Positions 45,188 to 54,861 of a stretch of 64,000 nt of DNA are shown one piece after another. Source of the DNA: Pontiellaceae bacterium B12219 (GTDB taxonomy: Bacteria; Verrucomicrobiota; Kiritimatiellia; Kiritimatiellales; Pontiellaceae); NCBI GenBank assembly GCA_029432795.1, contig JARNMJ010000001.1:151413-215412 (forward strand). The letters run 5' to 3'. The notes below the pieces were generated by a model. The model saw only the letters and a list, made by a program, of their open reading frames with translations, did no database searches and was not told where the DNA came from. Numbering within the stretch: position 1 is the first letter of the stretch; every line of letters begins with the position of its first letter. Made by a program: the position numbers and the translations under genes.

Positions 45188-46015
45188 ATGAAAACTGGAA
45201 TTTGTTCCATTTCCTTTGGTCAATTGAAGCCGGATGAGCTCATTGATCTGGTTCAGCAATCCGAACTTGATGCCATTGAGTGGGCGGGTAACGTCCATGT
45301 TCAGCCCGGTGATGTTCAAACGGCTTCCAATGTTCGGAAAATGACGGAAGATGCCGGGTTGGAAGTGTCCTCCTATGGTTCGTATTGGAAGGTGGTCGAT
45401 GAGGCGGGGGTGCCGGTTCCTTTTGAGCCGGTGCTGGAAAGCGCGTTGACTCTGAAAACCGACACCATCCGCATCTGGGCCGGACATCAACCTTCTGATG
45501 CGGTTAGTGATTCCGAACGCGCAACCCTTGTTTCCGCTCTTCATGAAGCGTTGACTCTGGCGGAGAAGCAGGGAATGAAGCTTGCGCTTGAGTTTCATGC
45601 CAATACGTTGTCCGACAGCAACAGTGCAACGTTGCAATTGCTGAACGAGGTCAATCGACCGAATTTTTATACCTATTGGCAGCCGATCTATTGGTTGACC
45701 GATCCGGAATATCGCATGGATGGTCTGAAAAAACTCGCGGACCAGGTGCTCAATATGCATGTGTTTCATTGGCTGTTCCGCCCTGGAGCGGGGTCGTGGG
45801 GCGAGTCGACCGACCGCCGACCGCTGTCCGAAGCTGCCAAGGACTGGGAAGCCTATTTCAGTGTTCCGCTCAAGCCGGAATCTGAGCATTATGCGTTATT
45901 GGAATTTGTGCGGAATGACGATCCCCAACAGTTCCTTCGGGATGCCGCAACGTTGAACAGCTGGTTGAAAAAGGACGTTTCCAACGATCGGAAGTCTTTG
46001 ATGGCGGACGTTTAG
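45188..46015 (+). CDS. Sugar phosphate isomerase/epimerase-like TIM-barrel protein
   Basis: The 275-residue protein fits the AP endonuclease 2/xylose isomerase-like TIM barrel: it starts with KTGICSISFGQLKPDELIDL, has LDAIEWAGNVHV, LKTDTIRIWAGHQ and KLALEFHANTLSDS with the metal-binding Glu. The ATG at 45188 has TGGAG upstream; the longer frame from 45074 overlaps the promoter. No signal peptide, so it acts in the cytoplasm on a sugar released by the secreted enzymes. The gene has its own regulon element and terminator. A near-palindrome lies at 45979. The exact sugar is unknown. Confidence 0.82.
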   Translation: MKTGICSISFGQLKPDELIDLVQQSELDAIEWAGNVHVQPGDVQTASNVRKMTEDAGLEVSSYGSYWKVVDEAGVPVPFEPVLESALTLKTDTIRIWAGHQPSDAVSDSERATLVSALHEALTLAEKQGMKLALEFHANTLSDSNSATLQLLNEVNRPNFYTYWQPIYWLTDPEYRMDGLKKLADQVLNMHVFHWLFRPGAGSWGESTDRRPLSEAAKDWEAYFSVPLKPESEHYALLEFVRNDDPQQFLRDAATLNSWLKKDVSNDRKSLMADV

Positions 46016-46046
46016 TTCTCCTCGTAAATAACGAAATTTTCTGCTG

Positions 46047-46084
46047 ACGCAGGGCTGGTATTGAACCGGTCCTGCGTTTTTTTG
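46047..46084 (+). terminator. Rho-independent terminator after the isomerase-like gene
   Basis: ACGCAGG pairs with CCTGCGT around an inner CTGGT/ACCGG pairing, followed by seven T residues. Confidence 0.85.
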
Positions 46085-46145
46085 TGGGAGAATGCTGCTT
46101 ATAAGACATTGATCGATGCAGGGCCGGATTCCCTTTGCGGATTAC

Positions 46146-46200
46146 GTTTAACAGGGTAACTCCGCTTGAGGTAGCAAAAATCACTAGCCGGCAATATACC
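46146..46200 (+). promoter_or_regulatory. Shared regulon element plus promoter of the 46285 gene
   Basis: GTTTAACAGGGTAAC (46146-46160) is followed by -35-like TAGCAA (46172-46177), 17 bp, and -10 TATACC (46195-46200); the element-to--10 distance is 49. Confidence 0.65.
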
Positions 46201-46284
46201 TGTCCTTTTGGCGGGAAAGGTGCCCGCGTCTACCACTCGAAACATCTTAAGTGCTGGTTGGATTCAAAATTTGGAGATCGGAAT

Positions 46285-49200
46285 ATGAAAACATGGTGTA
46301 AAAAACTACTGATCGGCATGGGGCTCAGTATGGCATGGGGCAGCGTTCAGGCGGATGTTTGGACCGGAGCAGGGGATGGCGTGAGTTACGAGGACGCCCT
46401 GAATTGGAATCCGAGTACCAATGCATTTGCCGGATCCACTCGGGATATCGACGGGGCCTTTACCGTGAACCGTGCGGTCGATGTCACGGTGGACCGTACC
46501 TTTGTACAGGGCGGGGCAACGCTCAATGTGACTGCGGGTACGCACGCTGACGGCAGGGCGGGAAATACGATTCGGAACTTCGTCGGCAATGGCTCGAAGG
46601 GCACAGTCAATGTTTCGGGAGAAAGTACCGTATATGATGTGGGCCATGTGCTGGCCATCGCCCATTCCAGTAACAGCGATGGCACCGTCAGGCTCACGGG
46701 GGGGACGCTGAATGTCGGTCGGGGTGGAAATTCACTCATCAGTGGATATGGCGGGATCTTTACCCGGGGACATGCGGTTTCGATCGGTGGTAATAACGGT
46801 AACTCCGGAGTAACCGGTCTGATGGAAATATCAGGCGGTCTATTGAAAACCCGTACCGGCCTTGCGGTGGGGATGAACGGAACTCTGAGCATTGTGGGTT
46901 CGGGGGCCGGTATTCTATTGGGCGGCTCCAATGACGATGCCGGTTGGTTTGCTTTGAGTGCCGACGGCCGTCTGAAAGCAACGGTGGACGCCGGAGGCAT
47001 CACCAGGATTTTTGTCGAAGATAAAGACAACTCCTCCACGCTCAACCCAACGGCAGAACTTCAAGCCGGTTCATTGCTTGAGGTGACCAGAACGACCGAA
47101 TATGGGGGCACCTGGACGCTTCTGGAAGTTGAAAACGGGACCATAACAAACAATGGAATCGCTTTTGCTGAAGGCGTGGATACCAATATTTGGTCTTTCA
47201 ATGTTGATAATTCCGGGCCCAATGGGATTTTGACGATCACCGCGACAGGCGAGTCGGCTCCTGTGATCCCCGATGTCACCTTGACGGTTGGAGACACGAA
47301 GAATCAAATGATGCGTTATGGGCTCGACTACGAGCGCCTCTGGTACTGGTATGGCGATGGTTTAGCCGATGTGCCGAAATGGTCGGTAACCGATTGCAAT
47401 GTTGACTTTATTCGCACAGCTATGAACTCCGGTTATGAACTGACAGAAGGAACCTATGATTTAAGTGCCTATACCAAAAAAATTATTCCGATGATGACGG
47501 CGATGCAGAATGAAAACCCCAATATCAAGTGGTTTGCGTCCCCACGTCCGCTGAATGAGGCTTATCCGAACAAAAAATGGGAAGGAGAGAATGTGACTTG
47601 GCAACCCTATCCAATTTGGGTTACAGGAGCTACTACCCCGATTAGCGGTGATTATGATTTTAATGCCGAAAAATGTGCCGAGTATATGATCCGTTATTTG
47701 CTGTTGATGAAATCCTACGGGTTCAGGATTACGTATATGGATCTCACCAATGAGTGGCAGGATAACTACAGCTCCGGCGGTAAGATTGCTCCGGATGATG
47801 TGGTGGCGATCAAAGCGGTCTTTGATGACTATCTGGAGAATCCCTGGCCCCATCCCGCGCTGTCTTCCAGCCTGCTCTTAGAGGCCGCTGATTTTCCGCT
47901 GATGATTGGGGCTTCTTTCTGGAATTATTCACAGGGCGGATCGTGGATTAGCCGGTTTACGACGGAAACGCGTCGGAATGCCATCGATATTGCATCCAGC
48001 CACAACACCGATAAAACCGGCACTGCTCAAGCTTTCGCCGATGCGGCCAAAGCTGCGCTGGGCGAAACAGTTGAAGTCTGGGAAACCGAGCAGCACGGTT
48101 GGAAAGGGAACAGCAGTACGAGCGAGGCGATGAGCTTTTCGTATATGATTGAAACGGTTCGCGCCGGGTTCACAGGCCTCAGCGGCTGGCTGGCCATCGG
48201 CACCACCTCGCAAGGCCATAGCTATCTGCTGAATAACGGATCGACGGTGACCCGCAACGTGAAATACTACATGTTCAAGAAGCTTTCCAATACGTCGAAT
48301 TATGGTTATGCGCTGGATATCGATCAGACAGATGAACTCTCATCAACCATGGCGTTGATTCGTGAAAATTTGTTAACGGTTTGGGTTATCAACTCCTCAC
48401 CCGATAGCGTATTGACCGAATTTGAGCTGGGTTCTCATGAGTGGGATGGATCTGACATCAGATGGACTCGCTGGGATAAAGATCTTTCCATTGATGGGGA
48501 CGAGACCCCCGAGGGCATCGAGGGAACAGTTGAACTGACCGGCCTCTCATCCTTCATTGCCGAGCTGGATGGCGACGCAGCCTATTGCTTCGAAATCCCG
48601 TTGGTGGATCACGAGGACAACTTCCCGTTCGTTCAAGCCGAACTGTATACGGATGCCTCGGGCGTTTCGGTGCAACCCTGCAGTGATACCGACGGCGGAA
48701 ATATGGTGGCTTTCGGATCTGCCGGCTCCGAAATATCCTTTGATCTGGATATCACCAAGACCTATACGAACGATGTGGCGTTCCGTGTGTCGTCCGGAAG
48801 CGCGAACATTAAGTTTGATGTCTATGACGGAACCACGCTGTTGGCTTCAGTTGACCGGATTGCTACGGGGGATGCCCAGAACTGGACCACAGTTTATACA
48901 TCAATCCCATGCGATGGCGGTCCGATGGATTTGCGTATCGTCGCTACAGGCGGAGATTGGAATATGAACTGGATTCAGTTTGATCAGAAATTCTATCTGC
49001 CCAGTTCAGAGTTGGACAATCTTGCGTTGAATCAGACGGCGAGCGCGAGCAATGTGCACAGTGCCGGTTACGAAGCCGATAAGGCCGTTGATGGAAATCG
49101 ATCAACCCGTTGGGCAACGTCGGAAGCGCCGGTGTGGTTGGAAGTGGATTTTGGTGTGCCGACCTCTGTTAACGGAGTGTCATTCTATGAATACGGCAAC

Positions 49201-49620
49201 CGAACGACCGCCTATGAAATCCAGTACAGTGACGATGGAATCTCGTGGTCGACTGCGTTTGTTGGCGGCAATCCGGATGATGATACTCTCTATTCATTTC
49301 CGACGGTGACGGCCTCAAAATTCCGCTATCAATCGATTTCCTCAACCGGTGGGCCGAGCATTTATGAGTTCGAACTCTTCTACAATCCGTACTACACGGA
49401 CAGCGATCCTTTCGTTTCATCGATGGATGTGACCGGGAATGCTGTGTCATTGTCGTGGTCAGGTGTTCCGGGTTCAACCTATGCCCTGCAATGCTCCACC
49501 AATCTGATTTCGGATTCTTTCAAAACCATCGAATCAGGTATTCCTGCAGTGGACGGAACGAACAGCAACACCATGGCGATACCGGATGATTCGGCCTTCT
49601 ATCGCATCATCCTTGAATAA
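46285..49620 (+). CDS. Secreted glycoside hydrolase (clan GH-A-like) with beta-helix, CBM6-like and F5/8C domains
   Basis: From the ATG at 46285 (GGAGATCGGAAT upstream) a signal peptide ends near WGSVQA. Residues ~25-325 are the beta-helix module shared with the 42611 protein. Residues ~340-730 look like a TIM-barrel hydrolase: MDLTNEWQDN would supply the acid/base Glu and VWETEQHGW the nucleophile, as in GH30 or GH86 enzymes. Next come a CBM6-like domain (around FVQAELYTDASGVSV), an F5/8 type C domain (ALNQTASASNVHSAGYEADKAVDG) and the shared C-terminal module ending in AFYRI. Family and substrate are not settled. It is monocistronic. Confidence 0.78.
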   Translation: MKTWCKKLLIGMGLSMAWGSVQADVWTGAGDGVSYEDALNWNPSTNAFAGSTRDIDGAFTVNRAVDVTVDRTFVQGGATLNVTAGTHADGRAGNTIRNFVGNGSKGTVNVSGESTVYDVGHVLAIAHSSNSDGTVRLTGGTLNVGRGGNSLISGYGGIFTRGHAVSIGGNNGNSGVTGLMEISGGLLKTRTGLAVGMNGTLSIVGSGAGILLGGSNDDAGWFALSADGRLKATVDAGGITRIFVEDKDNSSTLNPTAELQAGSLLEVTRTTEYGGTWTLLEVENGTITNNGIAFAEGVDTNIWSFNVDNSGPNGILTITATGESAPVIPDVTLTVGDTKNQMMRYGLDYERLWYWYGDGLADVPKWSVTDCNVDFIRTAMNSGYELTEGTYDLSAYTKKIIPMMTAMQNENPNIKWFASPRPLNEAYPNKKWEGENVTWQPYPIWVTGATTPISGDYDFNAEKCAEYMIRYLLLMKSYGFRITYMDLTNEWQDNYSSGGKIAPDDVVAIKAVFDDYLENPWPHPALSSSLLLEAADFPLMIGASFWNYSQGGSWISRFTTETRRNAIDIASSHNTDKTGTAQAFADAAKAALGETVEVWETEQHGWKGNSSTSEAMSFSYMIETVRAGFTGLSGWLAIGTTSQGHSYLLNNGSTVTRNVKYYMFKKLSNTSNYGYALDIDQTDELSSTMALIRENLLTVWVINSSPDSVLTEFELGSHEWDGSDIRWTRWDKDLSIDGDETPEGIEGTVELTGLSSFIAELDGDAAYCFEIPLVDHEDNFPFVQAELYTDASGVSVQPCSDTDGGNMVAFGSAGSEISFDLDITKTYTNDVAFRVSSGSANIKFDVYDGTTLLASVDRIATGDAQNWTTVYTSIPCDGGPMDLRIVATGGDWNMNWIQFDQKFYLPSSELDNLALNQTASASNVHSAGYEADKAVDGNRSTRWATSEAPVWLEVDFGVPTSVNGVSFYEYGNRTTAYEIQYSDDGISWSTAFVGGNPDDDTLYSFPTVTASKFRYQSISSTGGPSIYEFELFYNPYYTDSDPFVSSMDVTGNAVSLSWSGVPGSTYALQCSTNLISDSFKTIESGIPAVDGTNSNTMAIPDDSAFYRIILE

Positions 49621-49670
49621 AAATATTCCTGCTGTCTGTTGAAGAACAGAGGGCATAAGGCATAGATAAA

Positions 49671-49697
49671 AAGAGGCGGTGCGAATCGCCTCTTTTA
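49671..49697 (+). terminator. Rho-independent terminator after the 46285 gene
   Basis: AAGAGGCG and CGCCTCTT form an 8-bp stem with an 8-base loop; the T tract is short. Confidence 0.75.
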
Positions 49698-49745
49698 TTA
49701 TATTCGGCCTCAGCTGAATCCGCAGGATATGATAAAAATATAGTT

Positions 49746-49751
49746 TATAAT
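49746..49751 (+). promoter_or_regulatory. Candidate -10 of the GH29 gene
   Basis: A consensus TATAAT lies 37 bp before the GH29 start with no clear -35. Unlike several neighbouring units, there is no GTTTAACA element upstream. Confidence 0.35.
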
Positions 49752-49788
49752 GAGATCATTCAGAGAAACAACCGGGGATTGAGGACGT

Positions 49789-51171
49789 ATGAACCTATTT
49801 CGAAGTATAGTTTTGGGATCTGTAATATGCTCCGTTGCACAACTGGCTTCAGGAGAACATTCTGTTGATGCATCTGAAATCAGCACTGACCGCCTGACCT
49901 GGTGGCAGGACGCTAAGTTCGGTATGTTCATTCATTGGGGCCCGTATTCAAAAGCGGGCGGTGAGTGGAAGGGCGATCCGAACCACGGGGAATGGCTTCA
50001 GTTCTCTGCAAAAATTCCGTTGGCGGAATACACCGAATTTGTGAAGGGATTCAACCCGGTCGATTTTGATGCAGCGGAGTGGGTACGCATCGCCAAAAAT
50101 GCAGGCATGAAATATATGGTCCTCACCACGAAACATCACGATGGATTCGCGATGTTTGATTCGCCTTCGAATGAATACAATATTATGAACTGGACGGATT
50201 TCGGAAGAGATCCGCTCAAAGAACTGGCGGATGCCTGTCACAAGGAAGGAATACGTCTAGGCGTTTATTATTCGTTGGGGCGCGATTGGCATGATCCGGA
50301 TGTGCCGACCGGAAAGGGCGAGAATGCGGGCTGGCGCAGCAACCTGTTGGATTATCCCGATGAGGCGAGCAAGGACTTCTCAAAATATTTCGAGCGGAAG
50401 GTGAAGCCGCAGATTCGGGAACTGCTCACTCAATATGGCCAGATTGATATTCTGTGGTTCGATACGCCGGAACGTATTTCAGCGGAGCAGAGCGAGGAAC
50501 TTCACAATCTCATTCGCTCGTTACAACCTCAGTGCATCATCAATAATCGCATAGGGAACGGCTTCGGCGACTATGGAACACCCGAACAGAAAATTCCTTC
50601 CGGAAAAGAGGTGAAGCCGTGGGAAACCTGCATGACGGTGAGCAGTCGTTTCTGGGGCTATAACAAAGCGGTCGGGTATCGAAATGCCGACGACCTCATC
50701 CGTAACCTGATTGATATCACCAGCAAGGGCGGGAACTATCTGCTCAATGTCGGACCGACCGGCGAAGGGGTTATTCCGGCGGAGAGTGTCCAGCGTCTGG
50801 AGGTGATGGGGGCCTGGCTGCGGGAGAACGGAGAAGCAATCTATGAATGCGGGCCTACGCCTTTTGGACCCGAGGTGGGCGCATACAGCAAGACGGCGGA
50901 GAAAGACGGGAAAGGGAAACCGCTGTTTATTCCGGCCTGGGAATGGCGGGCGACCACCAAACCGGGAAAACTCTATATTCATATTTTCGACTGGAAGGAT
51001 TCAATCGATCTTCCAGACCCTGGAAAAAAAGTGATCAAGGCGTATCTGTTGACCGATTCGGAAAAGACCGGACTGAAGGTGATGCAAACTCCGGATGGCA
51101 TTACGGTTTTCTTGCCGGCGCAGGAGCCTGATCCCATTGCTTCGGTGGTATGTTTGGATCTGGAGGATTAG
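49789..51171 (+). CDS. Secreted GH29 alpha-L-fucosidase
   Basis: The enzyme hydrolyses terminal alpha-L-fucose. A signal peptide (IVLGSVICSVAQLASG) leads a typical GH29 catalytic domain: DAKFGMFIHWGPYSKAGGEW, FDAAEWVRIAKNAGMKYMVLTTKHHDGFAMFDS (in part), YYSLGRDWHDPD, and the nucleophile Asp in DILWFDTPE. The NVGPTGEGVIP stretch after the barrel is also a family hallmark. A C-terminal beta-sandwich follows; the shared C-terminal module of the other secreted proteins is absent. The 460-residue length is normal. One palindrome copy lies at 51011. Confidence 0.93.
   Translation: MNLFRSIVLGSVICSVAQLASGEHSVDASEISTDRLTWWQDAKFGMFIHWGPYSKAGGEWKGDPNHGEWLQFSAKIPLAEYTEFVKGFNPVDFDAAEWVRIAKNAGMKYMVLTTKHHDGFAMFDSPSNEYNIMNWTDFGRDPLKELADACHKEGIRLGVYYSLGRDWHDPDVPTGKGENAGWRSNLLDYPDEASKDFSKYFERKVKPQIRELLTQYGQIDILWFDTPERISAEQSEELHNLIRSLQPQCIINNRIGNGFGDYGTPEQKIPSGKEVKPWETCMTVSSRFWGYNKAVGYRNADDLIRNLIDITSKGGNYLLNVGPTGEGVIPAESVQRLEVMGAWLRENGEAIYECGPTPFGPEVGAYSKTAEKDGKGKPLFIPAWEWRATTKPGKLYIHIFDWKDSIDLPDPGKKVIKAYLLTDSEKTGLKVMQTPDGITVFLPAQEPDPIASVVCLDLED
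51011..51025. repeat. Dispersed palindrome copy (spacer ACC)
   Basis: TTCCAG-ACC-CTGGAA in the GH29 gene; encodes LPDPGK. Confidence 0.85.
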
Positions 51172-51247
51172 GCGCCGATGGATTGGAAGATCCACCGCCG
51201 GCCGTCGATTTCATAAAGCAACGCACGCGCCCGTAAAGTGCAGCGTT

Positions 51248-52465
51248 TTAGTTTATACAGCTGACACCCTGTTTCGTCTTTTTGAGACGGGTTAATGCTT
51301 CGAGGAAATAATAATCGGCATAATTCACATTCACATCGACTTCTTTTCTTTTCGGCATATGTCCAACGCTGTGCAGGAGCACACCTTGATAGTTCGCGCC
51401 TTTCGCCAGATAGCGATCGGTTGATAATTCTGCAAGTGTTGCTTCGGCCTGTTGGAGATAGCGCTCCTTCCCGGTTTGCTCATAGAGTTCGAGAAACGCA
51501 CTGGAGGCAATGGCAGCGGCTGAAGCGTCTTTTTCGAGGAGATCATCCGGCGCATCAAAATCCCAAAGCGGAACGCCATCGGCAGGAAGGCGGCTGAGGT
51601 AGGTGTTTGCTATTTTTTCTGCAAAGTCGAGATAGGATTTGTCGCCGGTCTGGCGATACATCACCGTGAAGCCGTAAATGCCCCAGGCCTGTCCGCGCGC
51701 CCACATGGTTTCGTCGGCATATCCCTGGGCGGTTTTTTTCGCAACCACTTCGCCGGTCTCCGGATCGTATTCCAGTAAATGGTAGTTGGAGCCATCGGGC
51801 CGGAAGTGATTTTTCATGGTGGTATTGGCATGCGCCAGCACAATGTCGCGAAGCGTTTCCGGGCCTCCGTTTTCTTCCGCCCAGAGCAGCATTTCCAGAT
51901 TCATCATATTATCAATGATGACGCGGTAGGTTTTTTCGTTGGGGTCATCCATTTTTCCCCAGGACTGAATGGTCTTTGCGGTGGGGCGGTAACGCGTGGC
52001 GAGTGCATCGGAGGCTTCGAGAATGATGGCTTTATAGGCGGGGTCCTGCGTGAGCCGATAGCCATTTCCGTAGCTGCAATAGATCATGAATCCCACATCA
52101 TGGTGCCCGTTGAACGTTTTCAACGGTTCCAGCTGTTCGGTCCACTTCCGGGCTTCGGCCTGCCAGAGTGGATCCTGATTCTGCTCGTAAATATACCAAA
52201 GGCATCCGGGAAAAAATCCGACAGTCCAGTCGTTGAGCGGTACCTGACGCCATGTTCCATCTGCATAACTATTTCGCGGCATCCCGTCCTTGGGATCGAG
52301 CGTGTCGGTGGCTTTCTTGTATTGCGCCGTTGCGAATGAAAAGACCTCATCAATCTGTTCTGTCGACATTGTTTCCTCCTTCGCCGTGCAGGAAGACACA
52401 GCAAGGCAGGACACAACGAATACGAATGAATAAAAAATGTTTGTGCGGTTTAACTTTTGGTACAT
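51248..52465 (-). CDS. GH88 unsaturated uronyl hydrolase, lipoprotein
   Basis: GH88 enzymes remove the unsaturated uronic acid that polysaccharide lyases leave at the non-reducing end. The two catalytic Asp of the family are visible in HHDVGFM and IIDNMMNLEMLLWA; NDWTVGFFPG and DETMWARGQAWGIYGF are further hallmarks. The ATG at 52465 has TAGGAG nine bases upstream and gives a lipoprotein signal (CLAVSSC), so the protein is probably lipid-anchored in the envelope. Its start is 14 bp after the frameshifted polysaccharide lyase gene, which is the expected partner in the same operon. Confidence 0.92.
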   Translation of the reverse strand: MYQKLNRTNIFYSFVFVVSCLAVSSCTAKEETMSTEQIDEVFSFATAQYKKATDTLDPKDGMPRNSYADGTWRQVPLNDWTVGFFPGCLWYIYEQNQDPLWQAEARKWTEQLEPLKTFNGHHDVGFMIYCSYGNGYRLTQDPAYKAIILEASDALATRYRPTAKTIQSWGKMDDPNEKTYRVIIDNMMNLEMLLWAEENGGPETLRDIVLAHANTTMKNHFRPDGSNYHLLEYDPETGEVVAKKTAQGYADETMWARGQAWGIYGFTVMYRQTGDKSYLDFAEKIANTYLSRLPADGVPLWDFDAPDDLLEKDASAAAIASSAFLELYEQTGKERYLQQAEATLAELSTDRYLAKGANYQGVLLHSVGHMPKRKEVDVNVNYADYYFLEALTRLKKTKQGVSCIN

Positions 52466-52479
52466 GGTTTTGCTCCTAT

Positions 52480-54861
52480 CTACTGACGCCATGCCTCCAG
52501 TTTGTAATACAGATTCGTCTGGTTTCCAATAATTGGAATCTCGATTTTAAGTTCGCCGCCATTTCCCGGAAGAACGCCGGTTGTTGTTTCCCAGATCGGA
52601 TCGACGAGTCTTTCGGTAGATTTCACCTGATAGTTATGGCCCAGCCCTGAGGTCGGAACGGAAAATGTAATGTTTGAACCATCGGCACTGATGCCTGTTT
52701 CGCTGATAATGACATTGTCCGGATCAATAATGGCGGACGGTACGGCAACAAGCTCCGGTGAATTTCCGCCATCGATACCGTAGTATTCACCACTCACGAC
52801 ATAAAAATAGTTCGTGCCGGCGGAGAGGCCGCTGTCGGTGTGGTTCGTCGATGAAAGTTCAGCGGCTGACAAGGTATACGGTCCGCCGCTTGCAGTGGAA
52901 CGTTTCAGATTATAGGCCGTTGCACTGGTTGCCGGATTCCAGACCAGATCGATCTGCGAAGCATTGATGACTTTCGCAGCAAAACCCGTCGGGGCGGGCG
53001 GAACCATATTAAAGGTCGATGTGCAGAGCAGGGCATCGTCGTGGGAAGTGACCGCCAGCCCTTTCAATACATCGCCGGTCATATTGACGCTGACGGACTG
53101 GATCGGGATCCAGGTTTGTCCGTCGACTGAATAGGAGCCGGTAAAGAGATCGCCGGCGCGTTCGAGCTTAATCCACTTTGCATGGATGGTATCGCCGAAG
53201 GTTCCGTAGGAGGAGGTGCTGCCATCGTTGTCAGATCGGCTCTGCATGGTGACGAGCCGGTCGGGGCGTACGGCCACTAACACTTCTTTAGATCCGGTTG
53301 CGTCGGTTTCGCGGAACATAACGCCGGCTTTGGCCCAGGCATCCGTATTTTGAACGGAGGTCACCTGCGTCGCAATTTCACCATCATTGGAATGGGTTTT
53401 ATGCACATAATAAAAGTTGTCGGCTGTTCCATAGATGTTGTCGCCGCCTCCGGTCACGGTATAGATGCCATTTGAATAGGAGGCACTACCCGCAAGTGCC
53501 GGTGAACCGATATCCTGATGCGCCGAAAATTCACCGATTTTATTGATTGGGTAGTTCGCGTACAGGTTCTGTATTTCGTCATCGGAGAGCGCGACGTTAT
53601 AGAGCCGCACATCATCAATCATCCCTTTATAACTGGCCGAGGTGATCTGCGCGCCAATCACGGCATCCGTAATCCCGGTCATGCTCCTTGTTTTGCCCGT
53701 GCCGGAATGCCACAGCATTCCGTTGAGATAGATTTTCATGGTGCCGTCGATGGCATTTTTGGTGAAGGTCCAATGGTTCCACTTCCCTTTAAAGGTAGAC
53801 TCGCTCGCAGTTTTATTAATGCGGTCATAGCCGGAATCGAATCCGGCATCCCAGTAGACGTTCGTATTGGAAAAGGGGAGGTGCACATTTAAAACGCGTG
53901 CACCGCCGTCAACGGCATAGAAGACCGAATCTTCCAGGGGTTGCGATGCATCGCCAAACACCCACATGGCAATGGATATTTCCGAGCTGATGGAATCGAA
54001 GGCTGCAACGGGCAGCGTGACCCGGGAACTGGTTCCATTAAAATTCAGTGCTGTTCCATCCGCTCCCGAAACCCAGGTGGCATTTTCAACGGTTCCGTCA
54101 TTTCCGAAGCCGGAGGAATCGGTCGCAACGGATCCTGTTCCATCATCAAACGACCAGCATCCGACCAATGTGTTGGTGTCGCGGAAAATTGAAATGGAGT
54201 TCAGGTCAAAGGTGTTTGAAACGCCGCTGACATTGATGCGCATGCTTTGCACACCCTTGCTCAGCTGAACGCCAGTTGCCACGGTTAAATCGTTCCAGTC
54301 CGTTGTTTCGAAAGGAAGCGCCACCTCGCCGGTTTTGTCTGTGCCGCCGAAACTGAATTGTATTTTTCCTCCTGCCGCGGAAGCGGCATAGCGAATAGAG
54401 ATGTCATAACGCCCTGAAGCCGGGACTGCGACGGTATAGGTCAGCCATTCGCCGTCTTCCATCGCCGTGAGGCAAAACCCGCCTTCGGAGCATACGGCGA
54501 TATCTACACCATCAGCGGTTCTGTATTCGCCGCCGGAATTCGTTGTTGTCAGATCGTGGTAGGTATGCCCTTCGCCATGGATGGCAAAGGCGTCGTAGTT
54601 TTCCGCTTCAATGGTTCCCGGAAGCACATTCATTCCATACATTGGAACACCGCTTGAAAATCCACTGACGGGATCGCCGTAACAATAGTCCGGACGACGG
54701 GCGGAGAGGGCCCCCCAGCCAATGGCGTCGTTGGACCAGCCGACGACTTCATATCCGGATTCCTCAATCGCAACATCGCGGGCCCGCACGGTCCATTTCG
54801 CTTCTTCTACGGTTTTGAATCCCCGGCCCACATAATGCGCGACCGGCATTTCAAAACGGGG
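52480..54861 (-). CDS. C-terminal part of frameshifted polysaccharide lyase (CBM6-like, LamG, Fn3)
   Basis: This frame carries the continuation of the lyase gene beginning at 56054. It resumes at RFEMPVAHYVGRGFKT, aligned to FETPVGHYLGRGFKT of the intact paralog at 59637-62492. Domains follow in order: end of the lyase domain, a CBM6-like domain (EAENYDAFAIHGEGHTYHDL), a LamG/concanavalin domain (WSFDDGTGSVATDSSGFGNDG), a DUF1349-like beta-sandwich, a fibronectin III domain, and the shared C-terminal module ending NLYYKLEAWRQ. The LamG and DUF1349-like domains are absent from the paralog. Without the lyase start it lacks a signal peptide, so it is probably not made as an independent exported protein. 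Confidence 0.78.
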   Translation of the reverse strand, partial: PRFEMPVAHYVGRGFKTVEEAKWTVRARDVAIEESGYEVVGWSNDAIGWGALSARRPDYCYGDPVSGFSSGVPMYGMNVLPGTIEAENYDAFAIHGEGHTYHDLTTTNSGGEYRTADGVDIAVCSEGGFCLTAMEDGEWLTYTVAVPASGRYDISIRYAASAAGGKIQFSFGGTDKTGEVALPFETTDWNDLTVATGVQLSKGVQSMRINVSGVSNTFDLNSISIFRDTNTLVGCWSFDDGTGSVATDSSGFGNDGTVENATWVSGADGTALNFNGTSSRVTLPVAAFDSISSEISIAMWVFGDASQPLEDSVFYAVDGGARVLNVHLPFSNTNVYWDAGFDSGYDRINKTASESTFKGKWNHWTFTKNAIDGTMKIYLNGMLWHSGTGKTRSMTGITDAVIGAQITSASYKGMIDDVRLYNVALSDDEIQNLYANYPINKIGEFSAHQDIGSPALAGSASYSNGIYTVTGGGDNIYGTADNFYYVHKTHSNDGEIATQVTSVQNTDAWAKAGVMFRETDATGSKEVLVAVRPDRLVTMQSRSDNDGSTSSYGTFGDTIHAKWIKLERAGDLFTGSYSVDGQTWIPIQSVSVNMTGDVLKGLAVTSHDDALLCTSTFNMVPPAPTGFAAKVINASQIDLVWNPATSATAYNLKRSTASGGPYTLSAAELSSTNHTDSGLSAGTNYFYVVSGEYYGIDGGNSPELVAVPSAIIDPDNVIISETGISADGSNITFSVPTSGLGHNYQVKSTERLVDPIWETTTGVLPGNGGELKIEIPIIGNQTNLYYKLEAWRQ
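52524..52538. repeat. Dispersed palindrome copy (spacer TAA)
   Basis: TTCCAA-TAA-TTGGAA in the lyase C-terminal module; encodes IPIIGN. Confidence 0.85.

Noticed and set aside
54858..54861. Programmed -1 frameshifting in the lyase gene
   Set aside because: There is no classical slippery heptamer or evident downstream pseudoknot, and the paralog needs no shift; a one-base deletion or error is simpler.
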